The notes beneath the pieces are model-generated. The model was not told the origin of the DNA and searched no databases. It saw only the letters and a list, made by a program, of their open reading frames with translations. This document shows positions 16,642 through 24,705 of a DNA stretch of 39,810 nt, piece by piece. Each line of letters starts with the position of its first letter. Within the stretch, counting starts at the first letter, position 1. Origin of the DNA: a virus; IMG/VR virus record IMGVR_UViG_3300029893_000401, positions 1 to 39,810 of that record. One strand, 5' to 3'. A program made the translations under genes and the position numbers.

Positions 16642-17349
16642 GGATACCTCGCAGGTTGATGGAGCGGATAGGGGGGCGGCCTCCTCGGGGGCTCGCCCCG
16701 CTTCGATCTCGGCCGCGGCGGCCCTGAGATCGTCGATGGCATAGGCGGGCACCTCCTTGTCGGCCGCCTCGATGCTGTCCTTCTCGATGACGGCCTCGCG
16801 CCGGCGCGTGAACAGGTCGGCCAGCGAGCGCAGCGCCCGGCGCACCGGGTGCGCCAAATACTGGTCCGCCGGCGAAGCCGGCTGGGACAGCCGCCAGCCG
16901 GGTCCGGCCAGCTCGATCACGGTGGCGTCGTCGGCAGCGGCGAACTGGATGGGCTTCAGCCCCTTGACCGCAGGCGCTTTGGCGCCCAGCAGGCCGAGAT
17001 GCTTCGGGTAAAGCGACCCGGGCTTGGGATTGCCCTTGGAGCGCCGGCCGAAGAAGGCGAGCGAGCGCTTGTTGAAGCGCCCCTGCTTGAGCGTCTCGGC
17101 GAACTCGGGGTCGACCTGGTCGAGATCGGCCAGCAGCACCTCGCCGTCCAGCCGGAGCGTCTGGATCCGGCCGTACTGGGGATCGTCCAGCTTCGGGTGT
17201 CCCACCACCAGCGGCGCGTCCTGCAGCTCGGGATCGTATCCGGCGGCGAGTTCCTTGAGATCGTCCAGCGTCAGCACGACCTTCTGCCCGGTGGCGTCCC
17301 AGAAGGTGCCGGGCTTGAGGATCTCGACGGCCTGGATGGACACGGTCAC
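16126..17349 (-). CDS. Head maturation protease with scaffold domain, Mu gpI-like
   Basis: This 407-residue protein would cleave the scaffold and mature the head. Residues 1-170 are the protease, with FWDATGQKVVLTLDDLKELA and a Mu gpI-type NKRSLAFFGRRSKG. Residues about 237-300 form a strong coiled coil (EELAARQAELDAQKAALDAQ), the scaffold part. The GTG start at 17349 follows GAGGGTGG; a second GTG lies 6 nt on. An internal ATG with its own Shine-Dalgarno (next entry) would give free scaffold. A double-hairpin repeat is inserted around residues 156-170. Confidence 0.82.
   Translation of the reverse strand: MTVSIQAVEILKPGTFWDATGQKVVLTLDDLKELAAGYDPELQDAPLVVGHPKLDDPQYGRIQTLRLDGEVLLADLDQVDPEFAETLKQGRFNKRSLAFFGRRSKGNPKPGSLYPKHLGLLGAKAPAVKGLKPIQFAAADDATVIELAGPGWRLSQPASPADQYLAHPVRRALRSLADLFTRRREAVIEKDSIEAADKEVPAYAIDDLRAAAAEIEAGRAPEEAAPLSAPSTCEVSMPTPEELAARQAELDAQKAALDAQKKTLDDREAELAAAETQARRRDDEAYVDGLIKEGRLRPTERVDVLAELAALDDGEPTIQLAAAEDGKPVRLTPRQAYRRRLAQGPRLVELGEVAGGGADAQGVVAFAAPDGFEIDRGRLEIHQRAKAYQAAHPGTDYLAAVKAVGGK
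16839..16882. repeat. Double-hairpin repeat, copy 2
   Basis: Hairpin A is GGCGCAC-cgg-GTGCGCC (16839-16855), followed by a 12-nt spacer and hairpin B, GCCGGC-gaa-GCCGGC (16868-16882). It lies within the protease coding region. Its 7-bp A stem differs in sequence from other copies but is fully paired. Confidence 0.8.
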
Positions 17350-17410
17350 GGCACCACCCTCGCTGGTTGGAAGCAGGGTGCAGGGTGCCGGACGGGGATG
17401 CGGCTGTCGG

Positions 17411-17428
17411 CGCGGAAACGTTTCCGCG
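17411..17428. promoter_or_regulatory. Perfect 18-bp palindrome, operator-like
   Basis: CGCGGAAACGTTTCCGCG is a perfect palindrome with a central CG step, the form bound by LacI/PurR-type repressors. It lies about 60 bp upstream of the protease start. The phage encodes a small protein with a LacI-like HTH (32528-32893), a possible but unproven partner. Confidence 0.55.
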
Positions 17429-17625
17429 TGGCCGTCGGGACTGGGGGGAGGAGCCCCGATCTTGAGCCGGGCGCGGCCTGCCGGCAACCGTCTTTCGACA
17501 GGCGGGGTCTGCAGGACGATCGGAATGCCCCTTCCCGCCGGTCTAACGGGGGTTTAACGGGGGGTATTGCCTTCGGCCGGTGCCCCGGGGCGGCTGCCCG
17601 CCTTTCGGCTGCCAGCGGGCCGCGA

Positions 17626-17654
17626 TTGAAAGGTCGGGGCAGCGGGCGTATATT
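17626..17654 (+). promoter_or_regulatory. Rightward sigma70-type promoter
   Basis: TTGAAA (17626-17631), a 17-bp spacer and TATATT (17649-17654) match the consensus at 5 of 6 in each box. Initiation is expected near 17661, where a perfect 10-bp hairpin begins. It faces against the late operon, toward the 3' end of the MuF gene. Confidence 0.6.
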
Positions 17655-17660
17655 GGTCAT

Positions 17661-17735
17661 GCATCGGCCCGGCGCGCCCACCGTGATCGTTCGGGGCCGA
17701 TGCCGGGCCGGGATGGTGGGCATCCCGGCTCCTAA
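17661..17735 (+). ncRNA. Candidate small structured RNA
   Basis: Downstream of the promoter, GCATCGGCCC (17661-17670) pairs perfectly with GGGCCGATGC (17694-17703). GCCGGGATG (17707-17715) then pairs perfectly with CATCCCGGC (17721-17729) around a 5-nt loop. The second hairpin is terminator-like but lacks a U tract. The same dyads also form on the minus strand just after the MuF stop, so a bidirectional terminator is the main alternative. Confidence 0.42.
17707..17729 (-). terminator. Hairpin immediately after the MuF stop
   Basis: A 9-bp perfect GC-rich stem with a 5-nt loop starts 3 nt beyond the MuF TAG. No T-run follows on either strand, so it may act as a weak or Rho-assisted terminator, or as an RNA 3'-end stabiliser between MuF and the protease gene. 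Confidence 0.4.
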
Positions 17736-18973
17736 CGTCTCTTCCACAGCAGCACTCCCTTGCGCTGGCCGGCCAGGTAGCTGGCGGTTTCCGGCGGAAA
17801 GACCGTGCGCCCCTCCCACCCCGCGGCCGTCCACTGGAAGCTCGTCAGTGCCCCGGCGCCATTCGGCAAGGTGATGGCCCTGAGGTAGCGCCGGCGCAGC
17901 ACCCAGCGACCACCGCCGCCGGGGAACCAGTCCAGCCAGATCTCGTCCGGGTCCTTCAGCGCGTCGGCCAGCGTCAGCAGGTAGACCTCGCGGCCGTTCT
18001 TGGCCGCCTTCCAGCCGCCGGTGCGGCGGTCGAGGAACAGCTCCTCACCCAAGGCCAGCAGAGTGCCGGACACGTCCCGGAACGGCGCCGGCAGGCCCCG
18101 CGCGGCACCGAATTCGGCCAGGAAGCGGTCGACGTACTCCTCCTCCTTCAGCCCCCGGGGCAGCAGCCGCGCCGGATCGGGCGGATGCGGCGTCAGGGGG
18201 GGCAAGGTGTGCGCCGGGCCGGGCATCCCGGGCGGCGGCAGCGGGTGCTGCAACGGCGCGGGCACGGCGCCCGACAGCCAGGCCTCGCCGACGTTGTAGC
18301 CGAAGCCGGTGTCGATGCCGGGCGGGGTGGGCCAGTCCTCGGGCCCGAACGGGGTGTTGACGGTGCGGGGTTCGGGCTCCGCTGGCGGCAGGTCCTCGTC
18401 CCGGGTCGGCGCCAGCCCGCGGCGACCCAGGTCGGCCTTGGTCAGGATCTCGATGCTGCAGCGGCAGCCCCAGCCGTTGGGCGGGGCGTGGGTGGCCCAC
18501 CAGGGATGGTCCTGGGGAAGGACGATGCCGTGCCAGGCGCGGTGCTCGTCCCGGGTGCTGCCGTCGAGGACGGCGCTGTAGCGCAGGTAGACGGTTTCGC
18601 CCTTGGCCGCCCGGGCGGTGCCGATCCGCCTGGCCTGGGCCCACTTGCCGGCCTGGAAGGCCATGCGCATGGTGGTGTTGTAGATGACCGCCGAGCGCCA
18701 GCCGCGCTTGCCCCGGTAGGTCCAGCCGTGTCGCGCGACGATGGTGTCGAAGTCCCTGCGGAAATCGGCCAGCGTGCGGCCTTCCGCGGCCGTCCTGATG
18801 ACCGCGGCGTGGAAGTCGGCCAGCAGCGCGTCCACCGTCGCGCCGGCCACCACGAAGCCGCGCGCATGGGCCGCCTGCTTGAGGTCGGTCCAGGCGCGGC
18901 TGGGCAGCCGCACCTTCTGCCGCAGGAAGTCGACGGCCTCCTCGAACGGCAGGGGCTGGCCACGGACGGTCAC
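17732..18973 (-). CDS. MuF head protein with C-terminal PBECR2-like nuclease domain
   Basis: A 413-residue protein. Residues about 45-175 are the MuF/SPP1 gp7-type minor head domain, ending in the characteristic PPNGWGCRC. A Pro-rich linker follows (195-272). Residues about 275-400 resemble the PBECR2 nuclease fold attached to MuF proteins of many temperate phages, with LPAPFRDVSGT, REVYLLTLADAL, DPDEIWLDWF and RRRYLRAI. The head part would be packaged; the tail may be a toxin or effector delivered with DNA. The ATG overlaps the portal stop (ATGA). No immunity gene was recognised next to it. Confidence 0.8.
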   Translation of the reverse strand: MTVRGQPLPFEEAVDFLRQKVRLPSRAWTDLKQAAHARGFVVAGATVDALLADFHAAVIRTAAEGRTLADFRRDFDTIVARHGWTYRGKRGWRSAVIYNTTMRMAFQAGKWAQARRIGTARAAKGETVYLRYSAVLDGSTRDEHRAWHGIVLPQDHPWWATHAPPNGWGCRCSIEILTKADLGRRGLAPTRDEDLPPAEPEPRTVNTPFGPEDWPTPPGIDTGFGYNVGEAWLSGAVPAPLQHPLPPPGMPGPAHTLPPLTPHPPDPARLLPRGLKEEEYVDRFLAEFGAARGLPAPFRDVSGTLLALGEELFLDRRTGGWKAAKNGREVYLLTLADALKDPDEIWLDWFPGGGGRWVLRRRYLRAITLPNGAGALTSFQWTAAGWEGRTVFPPETASYLAGQRKGVLLWKRR

Positions 18974-20532
18974 GGGCCCTCCTCCGCCGCGCCCGACAGG
19001 GCGGCGGCCTGCATCGCCTGGCCCAGCACCTCGGCGAGCTCGCCGGCGTCGACGGTGCCGTACTCGGCCAGCAGCCGGTGGGCGACGTCGTCCAGGCTGC
19101 CGGCGCCGGCGATCACCTCCCGGACCCGGTCGATCATCGCCTCCATGGCGCCGGCGGCGGCGAGGTCAAGCTGGTCGGCCAGGTCGTCGGCCGTATCGCG
19201 GGGCTTCGGCCGGGCGGGTGCAGGCCCGCCGCTTGTCGGATTGCCGGCGAAGCCGGCAGGCCCGGGTGCCGCGAGCTGGGGAGGCTCCTTGCCCTCCTGC
19301 GGTTCCGGCTCCGGCTCCGGCTCCGCCGGCTTGCCGGTGAAGGTCCACTTGCCCCGCCACAGCTCGGTCAGGTCCGCGGACGGATCCTCCGGTTCCCACC
19401 CCGCCCGGCGCATGGCCTCGACGAAGCCCAGCGCGGCCTGAAGGGCCTTGATCTGCTCCTGCTCCGTCTTGGCAGCCTCGGCCTCGGCCGTCGGCCTGGG
19501 GCGCCATACCCGGGGCGGGCGGGCGGACGGGTAGTTGAGCCAGGTGATCCATGCCAGCAGCTGGCTGTTGAGGGTGGCCGAGAGCATGTCGGCGTCGGCG
19601 TCGACGATGGTCTCCTCGACCCCCGCGTGGACGTCCCCGAGCGCCCTGCTCCCCGAATCGCCCACGGTGGTGGTCAGCGTGTTGCCAAGCACCGCCAGCG
19701 TGATCTGCTGGTCGCAGTACTCGACCAGGTCGGGATAGGTCACCGACCCCGAGCGCACCGCCTCGAGGAACTTGACCGCCGTGCCGGCCTTCACGATCAG
19801 CGCATTCTCGTTGGACAGGCGCGTCAGGTGGTCCAGGAGCCTGTCCTGCTCCTCGGGCGGCATCGTGTCCTCGTACTCCCCGACCACGGTCGGGGAGCCG
19901 AACTTCTCGGCGAACACCAGCCAGAACTGGGCGGCCATCCGCTTGAAGTAGATCCACCAGAACAGCTGGTGCCCCAGGCCGCGGCCGTAGGGGTCGCCGG
20001 TCTTGTCGCCGAAGCGGTGGACCAGGATCTTCCGCTCCGGCAGCTCCTCGCCCTCGATCATGTTGGCCAGCGTCAGCATGCGCACCCGGCCGTCCGGATC
20101 GAAGACGAAGCGGCGCTGGTTCTTGGGCTTGACCTCGACGGGTATCCAGTGCCCGTCGATCTCGGCCCATATCACCTCGGCCACCGCGTAGCCCTTGAGC
20201 ACGGCGTCCTGGAGGTCGACGCAGACCTTGTCGAACGACAGCCCCCACTCGCCGCCGAGGACGCGCTCGGCCAGCTCGGCCGCCTTGCGGTCCTCGCGCT
20301 TCGATCCCCCGGGCTCGACCTCCCAGTCGCGCGCCACCAGCGCGAGCTTGCGCTTCATCAGCACCGCATAGGTGTGGGGGTCGCGCTCCAGCTCCTCGTA
20401 GATGCCCAGGCCCTTGCCGCCGCCCTGGGCGAGCAGGACGTCGTCGGTCGGCCGCATCAGGTTGCCGAACACGGGCACGAAGATGTCGCGGCTGGCACTG
20501 GCGACTTCGCGGCGGAGATCGGCCTTGCTCAT
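18970..20532 (-). CDS. Portal protein, Mu gp29-like (DUF935)
   Basis: A 520-residue portal of the DUF935 family, forming the dodecameric vertex through which DNA is packaged. Typical segments are DVLLAQGGGKGLGIYEELERDPH, LMKRKLALVARDWEVEPGG, NLANMIEGEELPERKILVHRFG-like text around 200, and ITLAVLGNTLTTTVGDSGSR. A PEPEPEP linker and a double-hairpin repeat lie near 410-440. The ATG overlaps the terminase stop by 4 bp, and the stop overlaps the MuF start. Confidence 0.93.
   Translation of the reverse strand: MSKADLRREVASASRDIFVPVFGNLMRPTDDVLLAQGGGKGLGIYEELERDPHTYAVLMKRKLALVARDWEVEPGGSKREDRKAAELAERVLGGEWGLSFDKVCVDLQDAVLKGYAVAEVIWAEIDGHWIPVEVKPKNQRRFVFDPDGRVRMLTLANMIEGEELPERKILVHRFGDKTGDPYGRGLGHQLFWWIYFKRMAAQFWLVFAEKFGSPTVVGEYEDTMPPEEQDRLLDHLTRLSNENALIVKAGTAVKFLEAVRSGSVTYPDLVEYCDQQITLAVLGNTLTTTVGDSGSRALGDVHAGVEETIVDADADMLSATLNSQLLAWITWLNYPSARPPRVWRPRPTAEAEAAKTEQEQIKALQAALGFVEAMRRAGWEPEDPSADLTELWRGKWTFTGKPAEPEPEPEPQEGKEPPQLAAPGPAGFAGNPTSGGPAPARPKPRDTADDLADQLDLAAAGAMEAMIDRVREVIAGAGSLDDVAHRLLAEYGTVDAGELAEVLGQAMQAAALSGAAEEGP
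19213..19257. repeat. Double-hairpin repeat, copy 3
   Basis: Hairpin A is GGCGGG-tgcagg-CCCGCC (19213-19230), then a 12-nt spacer, then hairpin B, GCCGGC-gaa-GCCGGC (19243-19257). It is in frame in the portal gene, coding for part of GPAGFAGNPTSGGPA in the C-terminal linker. Confidence 0.8.
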
Positions 20533-22154
20533 GACAGGAACCCTGCGAGGTTGCGGTTGGAAGCGGCGCGCCGGCCGGCGGACCTGATGACGCCGGCGCC
20601 GGAGCGGATGCTCTGCGCCAGGCGCCACAGCATCTCCAGCGTGTCGGGACCGTCGTCGTGGTCGGCCTGGGGGAAGTGGCGCAGCTGATCGAGCAGCGTG
20701 GTCTGGCCGGGATGCAGCCGGATCAGGCCGTTGGCCACGTGCGGCTGAAGGCTCTCGATCCTCAAGCTCTTGTCGGTCGAGTTGGTGATCGCCACCGCCG
20801 GCACCGGGCAGCCCCTGGCGGCCGAGCGCTTGACCAGCTCGGTGCGCAGGAACTCCTGGAACTGCACCACCTCGACCCCGAACTTCAGCGTCCGGTACTG
20901 CTGGTGCCAGGCGATGACGTCCTCGATGATCCGGTCGGGAAGGCGGCGGCGGATGTCGGCCTCGACGACGTCGAGGATGCCGGTTTCGCGGTTGAGGCCG
21001 CCCACCAGGATGGCCGAAGGGTCGGAGCGCCGGTTGTTCTTGCCCAAGCTGGGGTCGCAGGCACCGACGAACACCCACTCGGGCAGGCGGTTGACCCAGA
21101 ACTGCAGTTGGGCGAACAGCGCCGCGGCCTCGTCCAGGGGGTCGTTCTGGTACTCGCTGTCGAAGGCCTGGCGGCCGACCCGCACCCGGATCTTCATCAG
21201 CCGGACCAGCGGCTGCACTGCCGGCCACAGCACCTGCGAGCCGGCCAGCATCTCGGCCTGGCGGGCGGCGTAGAAGGCGTCGGCCGCCTCCTCGCCCTCG
21301 TTGCGCAAGGTCTCCTCCCACCGGTCCCAAAGGTCCATCCGGTCCGGCCAGCGGATCACCGCCTTGAACACCACCGACCGCCACATCGGGTTGCGGCTCT
21401 TGCGCCGGGCGACGGCATCGTGGTGGAGGAAGGTGTTGACGAAGATGATGTCCATGGATCCGTCGGGCGGTCCCAGGGGATCCACCGCCTTGTCGACCCA
21501 GGCCTCCAGCTTGTCGCGCTGTTCGGGGGTGCGGACGTTCTCGTCGTTCTCGATGTCGTCGAGGATGACGATGTCGGGGCGCTGCGCTCCGTGGCGGAAG
21601 CCGCGCAGCTTCTTGCCCGAGCCGGCGGCCTGCAGCTTGGCGCCGCTTCTCAGCACCGCGACGCCCACCTGCCAGGTCGGACCGGCGCCGCAGTGGTCGG
21701 GGAAATCGGTGGCCAGCCGGGGATTGGCCTCCAGCTCGGCCTTGATCCCCTCCAGCAGCACCGCCGCCTGGTCGAAGCTGTCCGAGATCAGCACCGCATA
21801 GCGCTTGCGCCGGGTGACCAGGCACCACAGCACGAACAGCTGGCTGGCATAGGTGGACTTGGCGTTGCCGCGCGGCGCCGCGATCAGGTCGCGACATCCC
21901 TCCGGCGCAGCCGCGATCGACGGCAGGCGCTCGAACAGGAAGGTGTGGAAGCTGCTGGGCTCGCCCTTGACGTGGTGGGGGAAGTAGGTCCGGCAGAAGT
22001 AGGCGAAGTCGGCCAGCGCCAGGCGCTGGCGCTCGCGGGCAGCCCGAGGGTCGGCGTCGAAGCCGTCCACCTCGGCCTCGATCCGCGACCGCATCGCCGC
22101 GGCGATGTCGGCGATCTGCCTGAGGAAGTCCTTCGGGTCCCGCTCCCTGGCCAT
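20529..22154 (-). CDS. Terminase large subunit, Mu gp28-like
   Basis: The 541-residue packaging motor has an ATPase with Walker A APRGNAKST at 93-101 and Walker B DIVILDDI at 194-201. The C-terminal nuclease begins at FVGACDPSLG with its metal-binding Asp and continues through DDGPDTLEML. It should cleave and package DNA by headful from integrated copies, taking host flanks as Mu does. It follows the small terminase by 4 nt and overlaps the portal start. Confidence 0.93.
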   Translation of the reverse strand: MARERDPKDFLRQIADIAAAMRSRIEAEVDGFDADPRAARERQRLALADFAYFCRTYFPHHVKGEPSSFHTFLFERLPSIAAAPEGCRDLIAAPRGNAKSTYASQLFVLWCLVTRRKRYAVLISDSFDQAAVLLEGIKAELEANPRLATDFPDHCGAGPTWQVGVAVLRSGAKLQAAGSGKKLRGFRHGAQRPDIVILDDIENDENVRTPEQRDKLEAWVDKAVDPLGPPDGSMDIIFVNTFLHHDAVARRKSRNPMWRSVVFKAVIRWPDRMDLWDRWEETLRNEGEEAADAFYAARQAEMLAGSQVLWPAVQPLVRLMKIRVRVGRQAFDSEYQNDPLDEAAALFAQLQFWVNRLPEWVFVGACDPSLGKNNRRSDPSAILVGGLNRETGILDVVEADIRRRLPDRIIEDVIAWHQQYRTLKFGVEVVQFQEFLRTELVKRSAARGCPVPAVAITNSTDKSLRIESLQPHVANGLIRLHPGQTTLLDQLRHFPQADHDDGPDTLEMLWRLAQSIRSGAGVIRSAGRRAASNRNLAGFLS

Positions 22155-22158
22155 GGGA

Positions 22159-22659
22159 TCAGCCGTACTTCTTGGCCACGAAGGCGCCGAACGGCTCCAG
22201 GATCTCCAGCAGCGCCGGACGGTGTTCGGGGAACTCCTGGGCCACGTAGGCGGCCAGGTCCTGCAGCAGGTCGGTCGCCACCGCGAACCGGCCGAGATCG
22301 GGGGCGGCCTTGGCGACCGCGCTCATCGTCTTCTGGAAGGCGTCGGCGAGGCGGCTCAGGGTCTCGGCCCGCTGCATGGCCGGCAGGGTGCCGTCGTCGC
22401 GCACGGCGTCGACCGTGGCCTGGTACATCTGCAGGAAGTCGTGAAGCACCAGCTGGGCGATGGTGCCCGCGCCGGAGCTGGTGAGCGAATGGGCGGCGCG
22501 GGCCTTGTCCCAGTCGTCGCCCCTGGCGGCGTCGGCCGACTTCCACTTGCGGGCGGTGTCGTAGGGCACCTCATGGCGGGCCGCCGCCTGCTCCAGGTCC
22601 AGCTTGTCGACCACATAGGCGGCGCGGACGGCCAGGCGCTTCTCCGGCGGGTGGGCCAT
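22159..22659 (-). CDS. Terminase small subunit, Mu gp27-like (DUF1804)
   Basis: A 166-residue DUF1804 protein. The N-terminal HTH is clear: KLDLEQAAARHEVPYDTARKWKS, followed by ARGDDWDKARAAHSL. The C-terminal helical part (LGRFAVATDLLQDLAAYVAQ) fits oligomerisation. The family acts as DNA-recognition subunit in Mu-like packaging. It lies one base after the upstream winged-helix gene. Confidence 0.9.
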   Translation of the reverse strand: MAHPPEKRLAVRAAYVVDKLDLEQAAARHEVPYDTARKWKSADAARGDDWDKARAAHSLTSSGAGTIAQLVLHDFLQMYQATVDAVRDDGTLPAMQRAETLSRLADAFQKTMSAVAKAAPDLGRFAVATDLLQDLAAYVAQEFPEHRPALLEILEPFGAFVAKKYG

Positions 22660-22660
22660 G

Positions 22661-22996
22661 TCAGCCGCCCAGCCGGTCGCGGGCCGCGTTAGAGGCGGCG
22701 GCCATGATGTCCATGGGCGAGGGTCGTCTAACGCCCGGCACCCGGGCCCTGCCGGCAGCGACGTCGAGGCCGCGGCTCGTCAGGGTCACCACCGTGACGG
22801 CGCCGCGCCGGTCGGTGACGGCCAGGCCCTGCTCCGCCAGCCAGGCGCACTGGGTCTCCACCTGATCGCGGCTCATGCCGAAGCCGATGGTGCCCAGCAG
22901 ATCCTGCAGCACCGAGGTGTTGTGGGCGTAGTCGGCGTCATCGGCGAGAAACCGCAGGATGGCCAGCCGGGCGCTCTCGATGATCACGTCGCTCAC
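22661..22996 (-). CDS. Winged-helix phage protein (Mu gp26 position)
   Basis: A 111-residue protein starting at a GTG that overlaps the previous stop (GTGA). A winged-helix pattern is visible: ARLAILRFLADD, TSVLQDLLGTIGFGMSRDQVETQCAWLAEQGL and a wing VTVVTLTSRGLDVA. Similar small proteins lie between the lysis and terminase genes of Mu-like phages. Whether it regulates packaging or transcription is unknown. Confidence 0.75.
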   Translation of the reverse strand: MSDVIIESARLAILRFLADDADYAHNTSVLQDLLGTIGFGMSRDQVETQCAWLAEQGLAVTDRRGAVTVVTLTSRGLDVAAGRARVPGVRRPSPMDIMAAASNAARDRLGG

Positions 22997-23367
22997 TTGC
23001 CCTCCTCCAGCGCCGCCTGGATCATGGTCCGGACCGGATGCTCGACCCGATGCAGGATCGCACTGGCCACCCGGAGGTCGCCGGACAGGCGCTCCATCTC
23101 GATGCGCAGGCCCGCCACCTCGTCCTTGGTGGGCAGGTTGGCCAGCGTCGTCTCCAGCCGGGCGAAGCGTTCCTCGCCGCGGCTCAGGCGCTCGGACAGC
23201 TCGTCGTGCTCCTCGCCGTGGGCCTCGCGGTAGAGCGCGAACTGCTCGTGGGTCACCATCGCCCTGCGCAGCGACCACCAGGCCCAGCCGAACACCAGCG
23301 ACAGCAGGGGGCCGACCACCCCCATGACCTTGAGGACCAGGTCCGCCCCTTTCCATTCGGTGGCCAT
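22993..23367 (-). CDS. DUF2730 protein
   Basis: A 124-residue protein with one N-terminal membrane segment (VLKVMGVVGPLLSLVFGWAW, about 10-30). A long coiled coil follows (EEHDELSERLSRGEERFARLETT) to about residue 100. This is the DUF2730 arrangement of Mu-like lysis regions and resembles spanin or Rz-like membrane-anchored coils. It is flanked by TGATG and GTGA overlaps. Confidence 0.75.
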   Translation of the reverse strand: MATEWKGADLVLKVMGVVGPLLSLVFGWAWWSLRRAMVTHEQFALYREAHGEEHDELSERLSRGEERFARLETTLANLPTKDEVAGLRIEMERLSGDLRVASAILHRVEHPVRTMIQAALEEGK

Positions 23368-24005
23368 CAGCGCCTCCACGCCTTGACGATGCCGGCAAGG
23401 GCGCCGCCGGCGGCCTCGACGGTGGCGGCGGCGGCGCTGAGGGGGCGGCCGGCCATCATCTCGTACTGCTGCGCCTTGTCCCGTTCCCGGGCGCCCATGT
23501 ACTTCTTGATGATCTCCACGCAGGCCCAGAAACTGCCGAGCATGGGCGCCCAGATCATTTCGGTGACCGGCGCCGCCCGGGCGATCAGGTCCCACAGGCT
23601 GACCTCGGGGAACGACAAGCCCGCCGCCGCACAGACCAGACGGGCGAACCATTCGAGCACGGTCACCACGAACAGGACCGAGATCCCCCGCGCGAACATC
23701 GTCACCACCGCCATGGCCTGCCTGGCGATTTCGGGCCGCGCGGTGGCGGCCACCTTGGCGGCATCGCCCTCGGTCAGGGCCTTGAAGCGGTCGGTGTCGA
23801 GGCCCTGCAGCTTCTCACGGTGCTCGTACAGCCGGACCAGGATGGCGTTGCGGCTCTCCGGGGGCAGCGCCTCGATGCGCTCCGCCACCTGCTCGGGGGT
23901 GGCGTCCTGGGGCAGCTGCTCGCCGGTCTGGTCGGAGAACAGCGAGCGGGCGGCGTCGATCAGCGCGGGCGCCCCGGTGAGCAGGGTAAGGATGGTGCCG
24001 ATCAT
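23367..24005 (-). CDS. Membrane protein, holin candidate
   Basis: A 212-residue protein. A short hydrophobic N-terminus is followed by a soluble helical part to about residue 95. A strong membrane segment lies at about 97-128 (VTMFARGISVLFVVTVLEWF), with a second hydrophobic stretch near 148-165. Its place between endolysin and terminase genes fits a holin or lysis regulator. The family was not identified; the 3TM phage holin type is one possibility. TGATG overlaps join it to both neighbours. Confidence 0.5.
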   Translation of the reverse strand: MIGTILTLLTGAPALIDAARSLFSDQTGEQLPQDATPEQVAERIEALPPESRNAILVRLYEHREKLQGLDTDRFKALTEGDAAKVAATARPEIARQAMAVVTMFARGISVLFVVTVLEWFARLVCAAAGLSFPEVSLWDLIARAAPVTEMIWAPMLGSFWACVEIIKKYMGARERDKAQQYEMMAGRPLSAAAATVEAAGGALAGIVKAWRR

Positions 24006-24280
24006 CAGCGCAGCACCCACCAGGCCCAGCCGAAGCCGACTGCGCCGATGACGACCGCGCCGGTGCCGGCGACCAGCAGCATCAGCAGCGCGACGCCGTA
24101 GGGATCCTCCATGGCGTTTCCGCGGTCCGAGGTCGGCAGCTGGACGTAGACGACGGCGGCGGCCCCGGCGAGGGCGAGGATGGCGTTGGTGACGAGGGCA
24201 GCCTTGGCGAAGTACCACCCCAGGACCAGGTCGAGGGCGACGATCCCCAGCAGCACGGCGGCGGCGATGAGCTTTCCCAT
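24005..24280 (-). CDS. Small three-helix membrane protein, lysis module
   Basis: A 91-residue protein with hydrophobic segments at about 3-22, 26-47 and 62-88, ending WAWWVLR. It starts 11 nt after the endolysin stop, downstream of GGAGA. Its size and topology fit a holin or antiholin; sequence alone does not tell which of the two membrane proteins here is the holin. Confidence 0.55.
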   Translation of the reverse strand: MGKLIAAAVLLGIVALDLVLGWYFAKAALVTNAILALAGAAAVVYVQLPTSDRGNAMEDPYGVALLMLLVAGTGAVVIGAVGFGWAWWVLR

Positions 24281-24291
24281 GGGCGGTCTCC

Positions 24292-24705
24292 CTAATAGCC
24301 GAACAGACCCTGGGGCAGACCGAAGTCCACCCGGCGGTCGAGATGGATGCCCCACTTGGCGACCCCGACCGACCAGCCCAGCGGCAGGGCGAGGCGCACC
24401 AGGTCGAGGTTGGTGGCGGTGTCGCGGCTGGCGATGTCGATGGCGGCGGCACCGCCGGTGGGGTGCGCCGGGTCGTCGCAGACGTGCAGCGAGCGCGCGT
24501 GCCCGCCGATGGTCCGGTTGTGGGCCGCCGACCGGCAGCACGAGTTGACCGACATGGGCCGGTCGAACAGGACACGGAGGTAGGCCAGCGCCTCGGCGAA
24601 GCCCGGCGCCAGCTGCAGCAGGCCGGAGCCCTTGCAGGCCAGTTCCTCGCGCTTGAACAGCACCCGGCCGGTGCGGGTGTCGATGATGCCGTCGGGGGTG
24701 AGCAT
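24292..24705 (-). CDS. Endolysin, M15-family peptidase
   Basis: The 137-residue protein should cut peptide cross-links in peptidoglycan. Typical M15_3 features are the CCRSAAHN...GGHARSLH stretch, AAAIDI and WGIHLD, giving likely zinc ligands H74, D90 and H121. An insertion of about eight residues (CDDPAHPT) separates the first two compared with the usual SxHxxGxAxD. No signal peptide is seen, so export depends on a holin. The ATG at 24705 follows GAGGG; the upstream open frame lacks domain similarity. Confidence 0.82.
   Translation of the reverse strand: MLTPDGIIDTRTGRVLFKREELACKGSGLLQLAPGFAEALAYLRVLFDRPMSVNSCCRSAAHNRTIGGHARSLHVCDDPAHPTGGAAAIDIASRDTATNLDLVRLALPLGWSVGVAKWGIHLDRRVDFGLPQGLFGY

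Larger units (their letters stand above)
17350..17731. other. 382-bp non-coding gap in the late region
   Basis: No leftward gene fits here; the open frames lack any protein-like pattern. The gap holds an 18-bp perfect palindrome, a near-consensus rightward promoter, two perfect hairpins, and the near-repeat ctaacggggg/tttaacgggggg around 17544-17562. These are described separately. Confidence 0.7.

Noticed and set aside
17659-17874. Rightward ORF starting MHRPGAPTVIV after the promoter at 17626
   Set aside because: It has no Shine-Dalgarno, runs antisense through MuF and has random composition; a non-coding RNA fits the hairpins better.
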